Below, one piece after another: positions 33,403-44,939 of a stretch of 64,000 nt of DNA. Location: contig NC_091053.1 in the NCBI RefSeq assembly GCF_963966145.1, forward strand, positions 14,260,001 to 14,324,000. The letters run 5' to 3'. Each line of letters starts with the position of its first letter. Within the stretch, counting starts at the first letter, position 1. The DNA comes from Tenebrio molitor. Lineage: Eukaryota; Arthropoda; Insecta; Coleoptera; Tenebrionidae. The position numbers and the translations under genes are program-made. The notes below the pieces were generated by a model that had not been told where the DNA came from, ran no database searches, and was given only the letters and a program-made list of their open reading frames with translations.

Positions 33403-33731
33403 TACCGGGCCTTCAAATAAATATACCTATATTTAGAGTAGGCGTAGGCGACATTCTAATTCTAAAGTAATTTTTGTAGGTAACCAATTATTCTCGGGAG
33501 TTACACAGGTTACATAGTAAGCTTTTTCCAAATTTCATATTGTCATATTCCGTGGAGGGGGAATAGGGAGAATGCACTACAAAAATTAAAAATATTTTCT
33601 AACCTAATTTTATTTCGTTAAAATGTCAGACGTTTCTTGTGTCATTTTCTGCGCTGGAAAAATGTTGCAAACAATTGAATTTCGATAGGTTGCTCTAAAT
33701 ATATATTTATAAATTTATTTGAAGGCCTGTT
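33403..33731. mobile_element. TIR element (MITE), ~330 bp
   Basis: gggccttcaaataaat at the left end is matched by atttatttgaaggcc at the right. No coding content. Confidence 0.65.
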
Positions 33732-35249
33732 ACTATTATTTTTTAGCAACACAATATTATTTCTTTTCGTCATAGATACACATTATGAAAAACAACTCAT
33801 AACTCTCTTGTGATTTTTAAAATTTTTTCGCCCTCCACATTAAAACAAACTCATGAAGAGCAAACTATAACAACCACCTATTCACCCAATCTTCCCTGCA
33901 AAATATTTTTATCAAATTTGGTGGTAAAAGTTAACTTTTTGTATTTGATTTGTACTCGTAGTTTTATAAAGTCCAACTTTTTGTAACTAGAGCTTTTTAC
34001 TTTTTGTAACTCATAGCGAATAATTTTTCTTTCGGAGAAATAAGACAAAAACAGCAAAAGAACGTTTATTTATTATAAATACACGGTGTCTCAGAACTCG
34101 CGCCCCAGAGAAAAAGGAGAAATCATCATCAAAAGATAAACAAAAATGTTTACTTTCCTCGATTTAGGGATTTTTGTGGCGGTTGGTAATGTCTTAATTT
34201 TAAAAGTGAAAATTTGATCAAGTCATCAAAGTCGCCTTTTGTTTTATCCAAATTCTGTCACAAAACACGAATATGGAAGATAATCTTTCATGTACGCCCG
34301 CTGAAATACGGAAATTGCTAAAAATACGGTCGCGAATTTGTTGCCTGATAAATAATTCTTTGCACATTTTATAATTTAAACTGACACGCATGACGGATCA
34401 AGCTTGCCAACCTAAAAATTTTCGTAAAATGTTCCGTGAAGTAATGGCTATAAGGACATCCCAGATGACGAAGTCACGTTCGTTAATACTCGTATGTCTA
34501 TTAGAGAATCAAAATGGATGCAAATTACAAAAAGCACATTATAAAGTTGACTCAAGTTGCAGAAAACCACTTGTCATTTGGAACAGCATTTTTTCAATAT
34601 TTTTGAACCAAATAAAGGCACGAAGGGACCAGATATTCCTAGTTTGGATCGAATATTTTCCATATAAGAACGGTTTTAAAGTAATTTCATATGACTAATG
34701 CCATAAAAATGCTGTTGCAATGCAAAGTGGTTTTTTGCAACTTGAGTCACCTTTAGATAATGGGTGTTTTTTAAAATTTGGTGTCGAAGTTGACGTTGGA
34801 GAGTCGATTAAGAACGCACCAGTCGTGTAGAAGCGTAAGAATTAAACAGCTGATCCGTGATCCGTTATCCTAAAGTCACTAAAAAAAGTTGCCTCAAGTT
34901 GCAAAAAACCACTTTGCATTTGCAATAGCACTTTTGTGATATTAATAATTTGAAATTAGTACCTACTTTTAAACTGTAGGTAGGTACTTATATGGAAAAT
35001 ATTCAACCCAAACTATGATTTTCTGGTCCCTTTGTGCCTTTACTTGGTTCAAAAATATGAAAAAAATTCTTCTACGCCAAATTTTAAAAAACACCTATCA
35101 TTCATACTCGAAGAATCAATAAATTCAACAAAGTTTATAACAATTGAAAACACTTGCACCTACTACAGTGTGGAACAAAATGATTTTCTTCTAGTTACCT
35201 TTGCATTATCCTTATAAAAATACGAAGTGCCGCTCTACAAAAAAAAAAG
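33732..35249. other. Spacer with a scrambled inverted-repeat block
   Basis: 34545-35075 holds overlapping direct and inverted copies of ctcaagttgcaaaaaaccac and of a segment with gaaccaaataaaggcac. Within it, 34758-34870 is one end of MITE family A (ttggtgtcgaagttgacgtt). The ~100-codon frame at 34390-34698 crosses these repeats and is not credible. The rest is AT-rich. Confidence 0.5.
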
Positions 35250-36182
35250 ACGAGAGGCTAAATGACCCAGGCAATTCCATACTTGTGCGCAAGTCCTATA
35301 ATTTTGCGCGTTATTTAAATTTGACGTTCACGGACTTAGAAAATAACGCAAATTTATTGTTTAAAAATTAGAACAACACTTGCGTATCTAATAAGAAACA
35401 ATACAATAAAAGACCTTTTTTATGTAGTAAACTCATTTATACAGGTGTCCCATAACTCGCGCGTCAGCTGTTAACTGTGAATTTTAATATTTAGTCCAAC
35501 AAGGATTCTACAACAACAAACGTGAAAAGTAGGTATATTAGTTTTGAAATGAAAACGATTTTAAGATAACCAATCACACACGCCTTCCTGAAGGTAACTC
35601 TACTAAATGTATGCGTTTCCGAGGAAATGTTGCTGCTAAAAAAACTGTGATGAAATGTTTGGACAACGAGTTTTATAAGGGTTGATTTGGCGCACGAATC
35701 CCAGGTCTAGAAAACTACCTGTAGGCGAGTTTTTTTTGTTGTTTTTTAGATTTTTTTTTTAATTTTTAAATAAAAAAATTAAATTTTCAAATTCTAGGGA
35801 ATTTTGTATTATGTAATTGGTAATTCAAGGTAACGGATGCAACTACATCTGCAACATATGTTAAAAAGTAGAGTTTGAACATTAATATTGGAAGTTTTTT
35901 GGTGTAAATGACAATAATACACTGAAATATTGATAAAAATTTTCTTAGAGATCCATTAAACTACGAGTGCTTTAATAGATAGTCATAAACGATTCCAAAT
36001 TGAATACAATAATAGACCTATTAAAAGATTCTAAAAACATAGTTATATCTTTAGTTTGTGTTCTACTCATCTACTATTCTTTGCCTTACACGCAGCACGC
36101 AGTACAGCATGTAACAACAAAGCACCCAAGTTACTAACGCATGCGTATTGGTAAGGGTCGTCCTGGGTTATTTAGCCTCTCG
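35250..36182. mobile_element. TIR element, ~0.93 kb
   Basis: The ends acgagaggctaaatgaccca and the reverse complement of acgagaggctaaataaccca are inverted repeats of ~22 bp. The interior is AT-rich and has no recognisable transposase. Confidence 0.7.
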
Positions 36183-36535
36183 TAAAAAAAGATGGCCTAA
36201 CCTAAAAATATATATCCAAATTCCCATTTGGCCAAAAGATGGAACTATAAGCAAAAATTAAATGAAATTGCTGGCAACATTGTGTTTTTTTACGTAGCTA
36301 AATGTTGGTTGTAGCCAATGATTCTGCACTCTTAGAACTGCTGTTCTACCAGAACGACCTTCTTTAGAAGGATAACACCATTATAATGTTTATTCGTTGC
36401 TCAATATTGAAATTCATGATAGTGACATTGACAATTATTGTTTAAAAAAAGTGACAATTGCACAAAATTGTTGCCATTTATTTTTTCATGCTTAAATTTT
36501 TTCAAAGCCAGTAGATACATATAAAGTACAGCTTC

Positions 36536-37085
36536 GGATGACAGCACCACTAACGATTAGAATTCCGCTCGAGGCGCTACGATCGAAATTTAAAAAGTCC
36601 ATTTGAAAATTATTCAGCAATAATGCCGTCTTGTTGTGCCCTTAATTGCCGAAGCTTTTCTGGAGTAAGCTTTTACCGTTTGCCTATATCGAATAAAAGC
36701 CGATATAAGGCTTGGATTCTAAATATTGGACGAAGAAAATTATCCGAAAACGTTCGTCTTTGCGAAGTTAGTATTTTCATACAAAAGCATTCATATCTTT
36801 AAATTTCGTACATACATAGTTTAATACATTTCGCCTATTTTTAGAAACATTTTACACCTGATCAGTTTGAAGGGAGATCTGACAAAAAGGTGCTGAGATG
36901 GAATGCGAGGTCTGTGAAATGAGATTCCAACATATGTATGTATTTTTTAATATGTGAATCTTTTTCAATCATGGTTCCTTTTGCAACAAAAAGACATTAA
37001 AATACTCCGTGAAAATCAAAGGCACATTTTAAAAATAGCTTAAATAGCGACATCTGTTGACGGACCCATCGCTACTGGTGCTGTC
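36536..37085 (+). mobile_element. TIR-flanked segment carrying a THAP gene
   Basis: gacagcaccactaacga at 36540 and its imperfect reverse complement (tcgctactggtgctgtc) near 37080 bracket the THAP frame. THAP domains are the DNA-binding part of P-element transposases, so this may be a small P-like or THAP-bearing transposon remnant. The inverted pair is short, so the element's limits are uncertain. Confidence 0.45.
36623..36922 (+). CDS. Short THAP-domain protein, two exons
   Basis: Exon 1 (36623-36766, 48 codons) begins MPSCCALNC and runs through GVSFYRLPISNKSRYKAWI to RLCE. Intron 36767-36844 starts GTTAGT and ends CTATTTTTAG. Exon 2 (36845-36922) continues in phase as KHFTPDQFEGRSDKKVLRWN to a stop. 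The spliced product is 73 residues. C-x4-C at the start, a central Trp, then C-x2-H-F is the C2CH zinc signature of THAP domains, which bind DNA. Nothing follows the domain, so the frame is either truncated or one exon of something larger. Intact splicing signals argue it was a real gene until recently. Confidence 0.7.
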
Positions 37086-37111
37086 AGTGTCACTAAATGT
37101 CAGCCGTGTCG

Positions 37112-37360
37112 GTGAGCAATAATAACTGTTACAGTTGGCAAAAAAAAAAATTACATACAATTTTCAAGACTGTGAATTGTACCTATTTCGGTTTGTTTTA
37201 TTGACAATATTGACACCTGGTATACATTTCAAATTTAAACGTCTTGGTTTTTGTAATCTTTTATTAATAAAATGGTTTTCTCGTTGGAACATGACATAAA
37301 AGTCACCAAAAATCACCAGAATTTATTACCAACTCAATCAGTACTTGTTGCTCACACGGT
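37112..37360 (+). pseudogene. Transposase-like N-terminal fragment, copy 2
   Basis: Near-identical to 22733-22985, with ATG then VFSLEHDIKVTKNHQNLLPT. After the shared segment it continues into TGFEFFVKTATSFGKMKKSD. Too short for a family call. Confidence 0.4.
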
Positions 37361-37557
37361 ATTATCTACTGGCTTTGAATTTTTTGTGAAAACAGCGACA
37401 TCTTTTGGCAAAATGAAGAAAAGTGACTCCAATTTTCTTCGTAGCGACTCTGCTTTACAGCATACGTGAGTGGAATGACAATTGTGGACGAAATTTTTTG
37501 TTGTACTAAAACTTCCTTCTCATCTCATTGACAGCTGTGACTCTGTAAACATCATAG

Positions 37558-37708
37558 GCGTACGATTACTACTGGCGGGAATTAATCTGCAAGGCTACAA
37601 TGATTTCCTAAATAACAAGAAACAATTGAGCTGAAGAGTTTATTATTTTTCACTGCGTTATGTTTTGGAACTGGAAATTAAAAACGTACAATCTATCAGT
37701 GTACGGAG
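37558..37708. mobile_element. TIR element, family E, copy 2
   Basis: Inverted relative to the 27187 copy: tggcgggaattaatctgca and ttttggaactggaaatt are shared on opposite strands. It ends acaatctatcagtgtacgga. It lies 320 bp ahead of the second family 1 zinc-finger gene. Confidence 0.65.
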
Positions 37709-38029
37709 TTTAACAATCAAACAATATGATCCCTATGTTCACATCTGCTTGTGCAATTGAAAATTTAAACATACACAGATTACCAACGTCACTGGCGCAG
37801 TGGCGCTGCAGTAGCGTTAAATTTAAAGTCCCTAGATATTATCTCGTGACTTTAGTTAAATTTACTCTTTTACCCGCCTTTTGTACTTGCAAGGTTAGGT
37901 TAGAATGAGTTCAAGTTATAATTTCTCTATGTTCTTTGCATGATACGTACAGCTTTAATGTGTTAAGTGTCGATTTAAATAATAAGCGTACCTATAATAG
38001 GTATCTACAATAAGTTAATAGGTAGTGCA

Positions 38030-39247
38030 ATGGCCAGTTTAGATACCCATAACAAAGTGAAACTCACTCCAACAATTTTAAAATGGCTTAGGTGTGATCA
38101 GTGTGAATATAAAACTAAACAACAGGGAAATTTAAAAAAACACAAACTTATAGGACACACGCATGACGATGAAGGTAGTGCAATGGCTAGTTTAGATACT
38201 CATAACAAAGTGAAACTCTCTCCGACAATTTTAAAGTGGTTTAGGTGTGATCAGTGTGAATACAAATCCGAAGAAAAGAGACATTTAAAAACACATAAAC
38301 TTTTACGACACACGCCCGTCGATGTAATAGAATGGTTTAAGTGTGATGAATCTGATTACAGAACTAAACAACAGGGAAATTTTAAAAAACATAAAATTGT
38401 ACGACATACGCATGACGATGAAGGCAGTGCAATGGCCAGTTTAGATACCCATAACAAAGTGAAACTCGCTCCAACAATTTTAAAATGGTTTAGGTGTGAT
38501 CAGTGTGAATATAAAACTAAACACAAGGGAAATTTAAAAAAACATAAACTTAACCGACACACGCCCGTCGATGAAATAGAATGGTTTAAATGCGATGAAT
38601 GTGAATATAAAACTAAAAAAGCGGGACATTTAAAAACACATAAACTTGTACGACATACGCCCGTCGATGAAATAGAATGGTTTAAGTGTGATGACAGTGA
38701 GTGTGAGTATAAAACTAAACACAAGGGAAATTTAAAAAAACATAAACTTAACCGACACACGCCCGTCGATGAAATAAAATGGTTTAAATGTGATGAATGT
38801 GAATATAAAACTAAAAAAGCGGGAGATTTAAAAACACATAAACTTGTACGACATACGCCCGTCGATGAAATAGAATGGTTTACGTGTGATCAATGTGAAT
38901 TCAAAACTAAACACAAGGGAAATATAAAAAAACATAAACTTTTACAACATACGTCCGTCGGTGAAACAGAATGGTTTAAGTGTAATGAATGTGAATATAA
39001 AGCTAAATACAAGAGTTATTTAACAAACCATAAACTTGCACAACACACGCCCCTCGATGGACCACTATGGTTCAAGTGTAGTCGATGTGAATACAAAACT
39101 AAACAAACAGGAACTTTAAAAACTCACATATTTACAAAACATCCACCTTCCAAAAAAATACGATTGTTTAAATGTGATAAATGTGAATATAAATCTAAAC
39201 AAATAGAAAGTGTAAAAGCTCACATGTTAACAAAACACGTGTTCTAG
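38030..39247 (+). CDS. C2H2 zinc-finger protein, family 1, 11 fingers
   Basis: 405 residues in one exon. Its body and last three fingers match the gene at 28936 closely (YKAKYKSYLT, then CSRCEYKTKQTGTLKTH, then the same end in HVF). The leader MASLDTHNKVKL-PTILKW occurs three times: at residue 1, at 52 and at 135. Each internal copy is preceded by GSA, encoded by the same ggtagtgca that forms the 5' UTR before the real ATG. So the leader with its start codon has been duplicated into the array, in units of 153 and 249 bp. The finger at residues 103-126 has lost its second Cys (CDES), leaving ten good fingers. Linkers are the 10-residue type. Probably nuclear and nucleic-acid binding. Confidence 0.9.
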   Translation: MASLDTHNKVKLTPTILKWLRCDQCEYKTKQQGNLKKHKLIGHTHDDEGSAMASLDTHNKVKLSPTILKWFRCDQCEYKSEEKRHLKTHKLLRHTPVDVIEWFKCDESDYRTKQQGNFKKHKIVRHTHDDEGSAMASLDTHNKVKLAPTILKWFRCDQCEYKTKHKGNLKKHKLNRHTPVDEIEWFKCDECEYKTKKAGHLKTHKLVRHTPVDEIEWFKCDDSECEYKTKHKGNLKKHKLNRHTPVDEIKWFKCDECEYKTKKAGDLKTHKLVRHTPVDEIEWFTCDQCEFKTKHKGNIKKHKLLQHTSVGETEWFKCNECEYKAKYKSYLTNHKLAQHTPLDGPLWFKCSRCEYKTKQTGTLKTHIFTKHPPSKKIRLFKCDKCEYKSKQIESVKAHMLTKHVF

Positions 39248-39442
39248 TAAAACGAAATGTAGACGAAACAAAGAAAAACATTTAAAGTGCACATACCTAC
39301 TTCAAAATATTTACACTAACTTGCCAAGTAGGGTGGTTTGAATGTAACTTTATATAAAGCAATAAGAAAACGTTGTAGTTAGGGTTAGGTTAGGGTTATG
39401 TATTAATTAAATTAGCCTAAGAATGTTCAGATAGATAGATAT

Positions 39443-39629
39443 ACTCCGTACGGTGAAAGATTGTACGTTTTTAAATTCTAGTTCCAAAACATGAAGCAGT
39501 GAAAAATACTAAACTCTCCATCCTCTCGCTATGTAGAAAACCATTGTATCCCTGCAGATTAATTTCCGCCACACTATTCTCTGGGTCTGTCTTCTGTCAA
39601 AAAACGTACAATCTATCAGAGTACGGAGT
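39443..39629. mobile_element. TIR element, family E, copy 3, in the 3' flank
   Basis: ctccgtacggtgaaagattg at the left pairs with acaatctatcagagtacgga at the right. The paralogous flank at about 30695 lacks it, which gives an empty site between gatagatagatata and attcgaaaatta. Confidence 0.8.
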
Positions 39630-39690
39630 ACCTATACCTACATATATTATTCGAAAATTAAACGTAAAATGTGAAGAATTTTTATATGTA

Positions 39691-39919
39691 CAGTGGCGAG
39701 CACGGAATTTCGCACACATTGGACATTTCACTGACTTAATTTTATTAAAATGAGATACTGGCGGCAGTTTCGTGACAGTTTAGGTGATACATCAGTCATG
39801 ATCACATATATCATGCGTATCCCACCTCATTATTGATTATAATGACAATAAAGCTTAGACTAGATAGTTTTTTTTTAATGACGTACAAATTGGCGTGCGA
39901 AATTCCGTGCTCCCCACTG
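39691..39919. mobile_element. TIR element (MITE), TA-flanked, 229 bp
   Basis: cagtggcgagcacggaattt and its reverse complement (gaaattccgtgctccccactg) form the ends, with TA on both sides. The interior shows a tgacaataaagc motif shared with other MITEs in the window. Confidence 0.85.
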
Positions 39920-40530
39920 TACATACATATATCAATTATAAAAAGATATTTTTACATCAATAAACCAGTATAACAGTATAAATTGCATTTTTTTCATTTA
40001 CTATTCAGTACCTATTCAGTATGTTCCTACAAACTTACACCTACGCGTCAGCTGCACTAGTGTGTATCGCGTGTAGCTTACAGTAGGTATAACTAGCTAA
40101 CTAGTGTCACCAGTGTTAAAGCAGTTAACTTGGCAAATTGATGTTTGAATAGGTTATAAAACCAAACTGGCCAAAGAAATAAACTGACGAACAACAAATT
40201 AACCAAGTTAACAAATACCTTAAAATATCAGGTTTATTAACATTTTTCTTTTAAAAAATAGCAATATTTTATTTACATTCACAATGCTATCCTCCCTATT
40301 ATCTAATGAATGACAGAACTTGTAGCTCATCAACTAGATATTCTATTTATTATTTATTTTAGATGCCATCTTTTGAACGCTCATTGAAAGAGCTATCCAA
40401 CGGTATATCGAAATACAGGGTGTTCCGTTTAAAAAAAATTGACTAAATAAAGAGTTTGCGTTTGAAGCGCCCTCTACGTAATTAAGTAAAAATGTTAATG
40501 TTTTTCAACAAGGCAAAAATTGACGATATT
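39920..40530. other. AT-rich spacer
   Basis: No gene. At 40413 a lone MITE-like end (tacagggtgttccgttt) has no partner that I could find. Confidence 0.4.
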
Positions 40531-42115
40531 TACAATTGCGGCCACGGAATTTTGGCCGTCACTTGTCATTCCATTGACATGAGATGTAAAGCGGCCCTTA
40601 CGTATTCCTAACCTCACTTTCTGCTATTTCAAGACTTGTCATTTTGACGCTGACTGACTTGCATGAAAACGCGCTTCCTCATTGCCTGCAACAAGTCAGG
40701 CACACACATATTTACATGTATATGCAGGAATAAGGCAAAAAGATTCATTCCCCTCGGATTCAAGACAAGACTTTCTTGGATCTTCTTGAATCTTAGCTCT
40801 CTGTAGTCTCGGTAAGATCTGTGCACCCTAACGCAGGTGCGCATGTGCTGCATAACGCCTTTCATTAAATAAGCACAAACATGCCTTCCTGCACATAATG
40901 CGATATCTTGTAAAGCTACTTTAAGAAACGATCAAACAATGATATTTTATTAACCTAATGTTGACAAAGAGAAAGAAAGCGTAAATAGGTAGGGATGATA
41001 AATATAAAAATAAAATAAAAACATAATAAATAGGTAGGTATTAGAAACATGCAAAGAAACTAGTATTTTGTAACTGCCCGATTTGCGTCTAAAACTTTTC
41101 TTAGTCTATTGGGCATGGAAAGGCATAGATTTCTGATGTAGTCCTGAGGTAACGCGTGCCATGCATCAGTGATCGCAGTAAGGAGTTCCTGTCTATTACG
41201 ATAAATTTGTCTCTGTTTTTGCAAATGCCTTACCAAAAAACCCTACATATTCTCTATCGGGTTCACATCTGGACTACGACTGGGCCAGGCGAGGACGTTT
41301 ATATTTTGATCCTGGAACCATGTTGCTACCCTATGAGACGTATGCACGGAGCAGTTGTCCTGCTGAAAGATAAAGTTTTGATTGGGATAAACCCTAGTCA
41401 CTGAAGGGCGCATCACATTTTCCAGGATCCTAATATAAACGACAGAGTTCAACCGCTCTTCTACATGGAGCATTACCCCAGGACTAACAGCAGAAATCCA
41501 CCCCCGAATCGTTCGGTCGGTTCAACGTAGCGTTCATCATATCGGCTGTTTCGTGGTCTATACACCCTAACACGACCATTGTGCGACGACTGGAAGACCT
41601 TTTCGTCTGAGAACACAACCTAGCAGCTGCGTGGTTTCGAAGTTCAGTATTCCTCAGACGACGACGTGAGGTTTTGACGGAGCCCGGGAAATTACTAATA
41701 TTCACTGCTGCAGTAGCAGTAGTAAAAGGACTGTTTCGTATCACAGTTAAAAGTTGTTCGTCTTGATTACGTATAGAAATTCGACGTCCCCCGGAACCTG
41801 GACGTCGTTCCACTGTTTGATCTTGCCTCCATTTTTTAATAATTGCACTTAGGTATCGTGCTTCTTCCTATACCCAAACGTTCCGAAATTTTAGAATGTG
41901 ATAGACCATCTTGGAACAGGGATATTATTTATCTGCACTTTATTAAAATAGGGTATTGGTGCCATGTTCGCAACTATTTGAATGAAGTATGACAGTGACA
42001 AATTTTTAGATGTCAATTCCAAAAGTCAATCATAATGACAATAAAGCATGGACTACATCCATTTTTTTTGAATTGACATGAAAGTGACGGCCAAAATTCC
42101 GTGGCCGCGATAGTA
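40531..42115 (-). mobile_element. Tc1-like transposon, ~1.6 kb, inactive
   Basis: The terminal inverted repeats contain gcggccacggaattttggcc at the left (40538) and the reverse complement at the right (42084-42110). The span is a typical Tc1 length and encloses a broken transposase on the minus strand. Confidence 0.85.
41060..41930 (-). pseudogene. Tc1 family transposase, broken
   Basis: Minus-strand order: HSKISERLGIGRSTI (HTH), ERRPGSGGRRISIRNQDEQL, RRRLRNTELRNHAAARL. A frame change leads into VVFSDEKVFQSSHNGRVRVY (first catalytic Asp). A further shift leads to NFIFQQDNCSVHTSHRV (second Asp), WPSRSPDVNPIEN (third acidic residue) and the C-terminal LPQDYIRNLCLSMPNRL. The Trp normally after NPIENL/M is a TAG stop. 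At least two frameshifts and one nonsense codon make it dead. All three catalytic positions are still visible. Confidence 0.85.
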
Positions 42116-42144
42116 CAATGTTCAAATTTCAATCAAATTTACAC

Positions 42145-42262
42145 TACCGCTAACAGCGCTACCTATCGGCGATGCTAGTCTCACTCACGTTATAAAGCTT
42201 GCGGCACATTCAACTAAGCCACCAACGCCTACTGCGATGAGACAATCATTTATAATGACCCG
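42145..42262. repeat. Dispersed repeat, copy 2 (partner 20984-21102)
   Basis: It retains the uninterrupted sequence caaatttacactaccgc just before it, the pre-insertion form of the site occupied by a MITE at 20735-20981. It directly follows the Tc1 element. Confidence 0.85.
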
Positions 42263-42271
42263 TATATGTAT

Positions 42272-42448
42272 AAAGTTTTTTTTTTTTAATTTGGCGTCGA
42301 AGTTGGCGTTGGAGAGTCAATTGAGAACGCACCGCTCGTATAAAAGCGTAAGATTTAAACAGCTCATCCGTGATCCGTAACCCGTATAGTGCATTCACAA
42401 TCGACTCTTCAACGCCTACTTCGACGCCAAATTTAAAAAAACACCCGT
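42272..42448. mobile_element. MITE family A, full copy
   Basis: A T-run then aatttggcgtcgaagttggc at the left is matched by gcctacttcgacgccaaat plus an A-run at the right. Relatives or single ends occur at 34758-34870, 44908-44940, 50700-50760, 53716/55700, 57556-57711 and 58600-58660. Confidence 0.85.
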
Positions 42449-43489
42449 TATCTTTTCCGTAATAATCTGCCCAATCGACAGAACCCAAGCAACTGTATTT
42501 TGATCTATAAACAAGTTTGTGAAAGGAAGATCACTGAATCTTAATCTCAAAGTTTGAGATAAACAAATCCCAGGAGCAAACGTTCGTAGATTTTTAAAAT
42601 GGTTTAAATTAGTTGGCAATATAACAATTAATAATTTTAATAATTCATAAATGTAGTCTTTTGCTCTTATTTTAACTATATTAAGATCCTCAGTTAGCGT
42701 TGTTTAAATTCCATAATATTCGAGTTATATTTCATCATTGTATCTAACACGTATCTAACGTATTATGAGCGCGTAACTAATGTATTATTATGACTAACTA
42801 ATGTATTATATTATAAGTAACTAAGGAAGCTGAGTTATTCGAATATTATGGACTTCATAATTATCAATAAATGTGTAACATAAAGTGATCATAATCGTTA
42901 ATGATACGATAAACTTTATTAACATGCTGATGCCGCGCTACTAATAATTTTATATATAGTGAAATTTTTTTAATAAACAATTGTCAATGTCAAAATTAAG
43001 TACCACCCTAGAATGTGAACATATGGACCAGCTGTATAGGTAACAATTTGACATCAAATCATAGTTAAGGTTATGTTCACTTCTCTTCCCGTACCTTTCT
43101 TCCGCGAATTCATTTTCAAAACAAGTTGAATGCAAAATTAGCAGAAATCTTTTTCGAATTTGAAATAAATTCTCGCTCGTCAGGGCGCAGGCTCAGTTAC
43201 AAAAAAAAATGTTGACACTCAGTGTAACTAACCGTATTCGTATTATCATGAAAATCACTGTTTGGCTCATACCAACATGACAACGTTTTGACAATTGTTT
43301 ATTAAAAAAAATCAATTATAACCTCAATTTTTATATTATAACATTTTGCACTCTAGGTCAAAAGTGTACTATGCCAGCGAATAAATTTCGGACATCAATT
43401 TCATGCCATTGTCATTAGTTGTAAAACACTCTTTACATATTAATAACCCTATTTTTCACAGTTGTCACTTTGACATTAAATGTGAGGTT
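42449..43489. other. Spacer with a small TIR element
   Basis: 42711-42851 has inverted ends (ccataatattcgagtta / attcgaatattatgg) and an internal repeat of taactaatgtattat. The remainder is AT-rich, with no gene. Confidence 0.5.
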
Positions 43490-44410
43490 AGGGTTTGTGG
43501 TTTTCTTTGCGATTGTGGGATAGAAAGATAAACGAGTTATATGAAAGTTTATACTAAATTAGTTTACAATATAACCAAAAACAAGTAAGAACGTTAAAAT
43601 GACCATAAAGGTTTTTTTTATTGCCAACTTATTTTAACAGGTGCTGGTTCTATAATTTTGGCGAAGATTATACATGATAAAGTATTCGTACTTAAGAAAA
43701 AAAAAAGGTAACAAAAATTCTCTAATAATTAACATTTTAATTCTATTTAGGTACAGCTGTTGCATAGCCCAATTATTTGGAACTTCGCTGCACTTTATTT
43801 TCACTTTAGGGCTGCGTGTCGTAATATGTGTAATGAGACTAAAGGTCGTCCTTAATCTATTTATTTAAGTTAGAGGTACAACAACGTTCTTGAGTCTCTG
43901 GTGAATGAAATTTGCATGAGACTGCTCCAATCACTATCGTGGCGTCTTAAATATACCCTAAAACTCCCTGCTAAAAGGAGGGTGTTAACAGTACATTACA
44001 ACACAACAGATGTTGAAAGTGCCCTCCATTTTATTGTAAACGTAATAACACTGGCCCCTTCTTATTTTCCAAAATGTTCTGCAACATAACCTCACTAATA
44101 TCTTCACAACAATGTGTAATTTCATGCATTAATTCTTCTACATTTTGTAACCGCTGTTTGTAGACAATATCTTTCAACCTCTCAAATATTGAAAAACCGA
44201 AAGGAGTGAGGTCAGGGGAACGAGCAGGCCATTCTGGATTAAAATGTTGACTTTCAGATGGTCATCAGAAAATTGTTGCAAGTATGCAGTATTTGCCTTT
44301 GTGGTTTGAGCTGTAGCTCCATCATGTTGCAAATAGCCAAACTGCTGTTCCTCATCATCTAACTGGTTGATAAGAACTTCCAATATTTGTTCCCAGGACA
44401 TCACCCCATT
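43490..44410. repeat. Segmental direct repeat, left copy (partner 47640-48575)
   Basis: About 0.9 kb (tttgcgattgtg, aaagataaacgag, ggttttttttattgccaact, tggcgaagattatacatgat) recurs in the same orientation past the zinc-finger gene at 45053. Both copies include a transposase C-terminal relic. Confidence 0.85.
43985..44404 (-). pseudogene. Mariner-type transposase, C-terminal half, copy A
   Basis: The minus strand reads EQILEVLINQLDDEEQQFGY, LQHDGATAQTTKANT (second catalytic Asp) and LQQFSDDHLK. After shifts come ISEVMLQNILENKKG and NGGHFQHL, which correspond to the family's C-terminal block. The N-terminal half is missing: the frame stops where other repeat sequence begins at 44410. Confidence 0.75.
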
Positions 44411-44616
44411 AATTGCATCTAGTGTCCGACCGACTATTCGGTTTCGGCCAGTTTCGGCTGAAAATAAAAAGTTTCGGTTTCGGCCAAAAATCAGCCGAAA
44501 CTGTTTTTCGTCGCGTCTCGCTCTTTGTTAATTTGAGTATTATTAATAATACTTATAAATGTTTAATTAAAATTGACAGAAGTTATTTTTTTAGTTTGAT
44601 TTATAATAAAAATCGT

Positions 44617-44898
44617 ATAGTCCGGAAAAAATAAATGTGAATCCTGACTTTATTACCCAAGTCAAATTACTTAACATGTTCAAATAAAAATGTATAGATA
44701 AAGATTTATGATGACTGAGGAACAGATGGTTATCTTATCTATCACCAAAGTTGCAGGTAAAAGAATTTCGAAAACTCGCTGTATTTATACCTGCTCCTTT
44801 TCGAGAAGGATCTACCATAAATCTTTACTATCGTTATCATGTGGTTAAATAATTTGACTTAATAAAGTCAGAATTCACATTTATTTTGTCCGGACTAT
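44617..44898. mobile_element. TIR element (MITE), ~280 bp
   Basis: agtccggaaaaaataaatgt and the reverse complement of agtccggacaaaataaatgt are ~60 bp inverted repeats, with TA outside. It sits just ahead of the family 2 gene at 45053, beside a lone end of MITE family A (44908-44940). Confidence 0.85.
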
Positions 44899-44939
44899 TA
44901 GCATAAAGAAACTTTGACGCCAAATAAAAAAAAAACACC

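Noticed and set aside
38500..38760. Minus-strand frame across the 38 kb array
   Set aside because: It is the antisense reading of repeated fingers, and periodic for that reason only.
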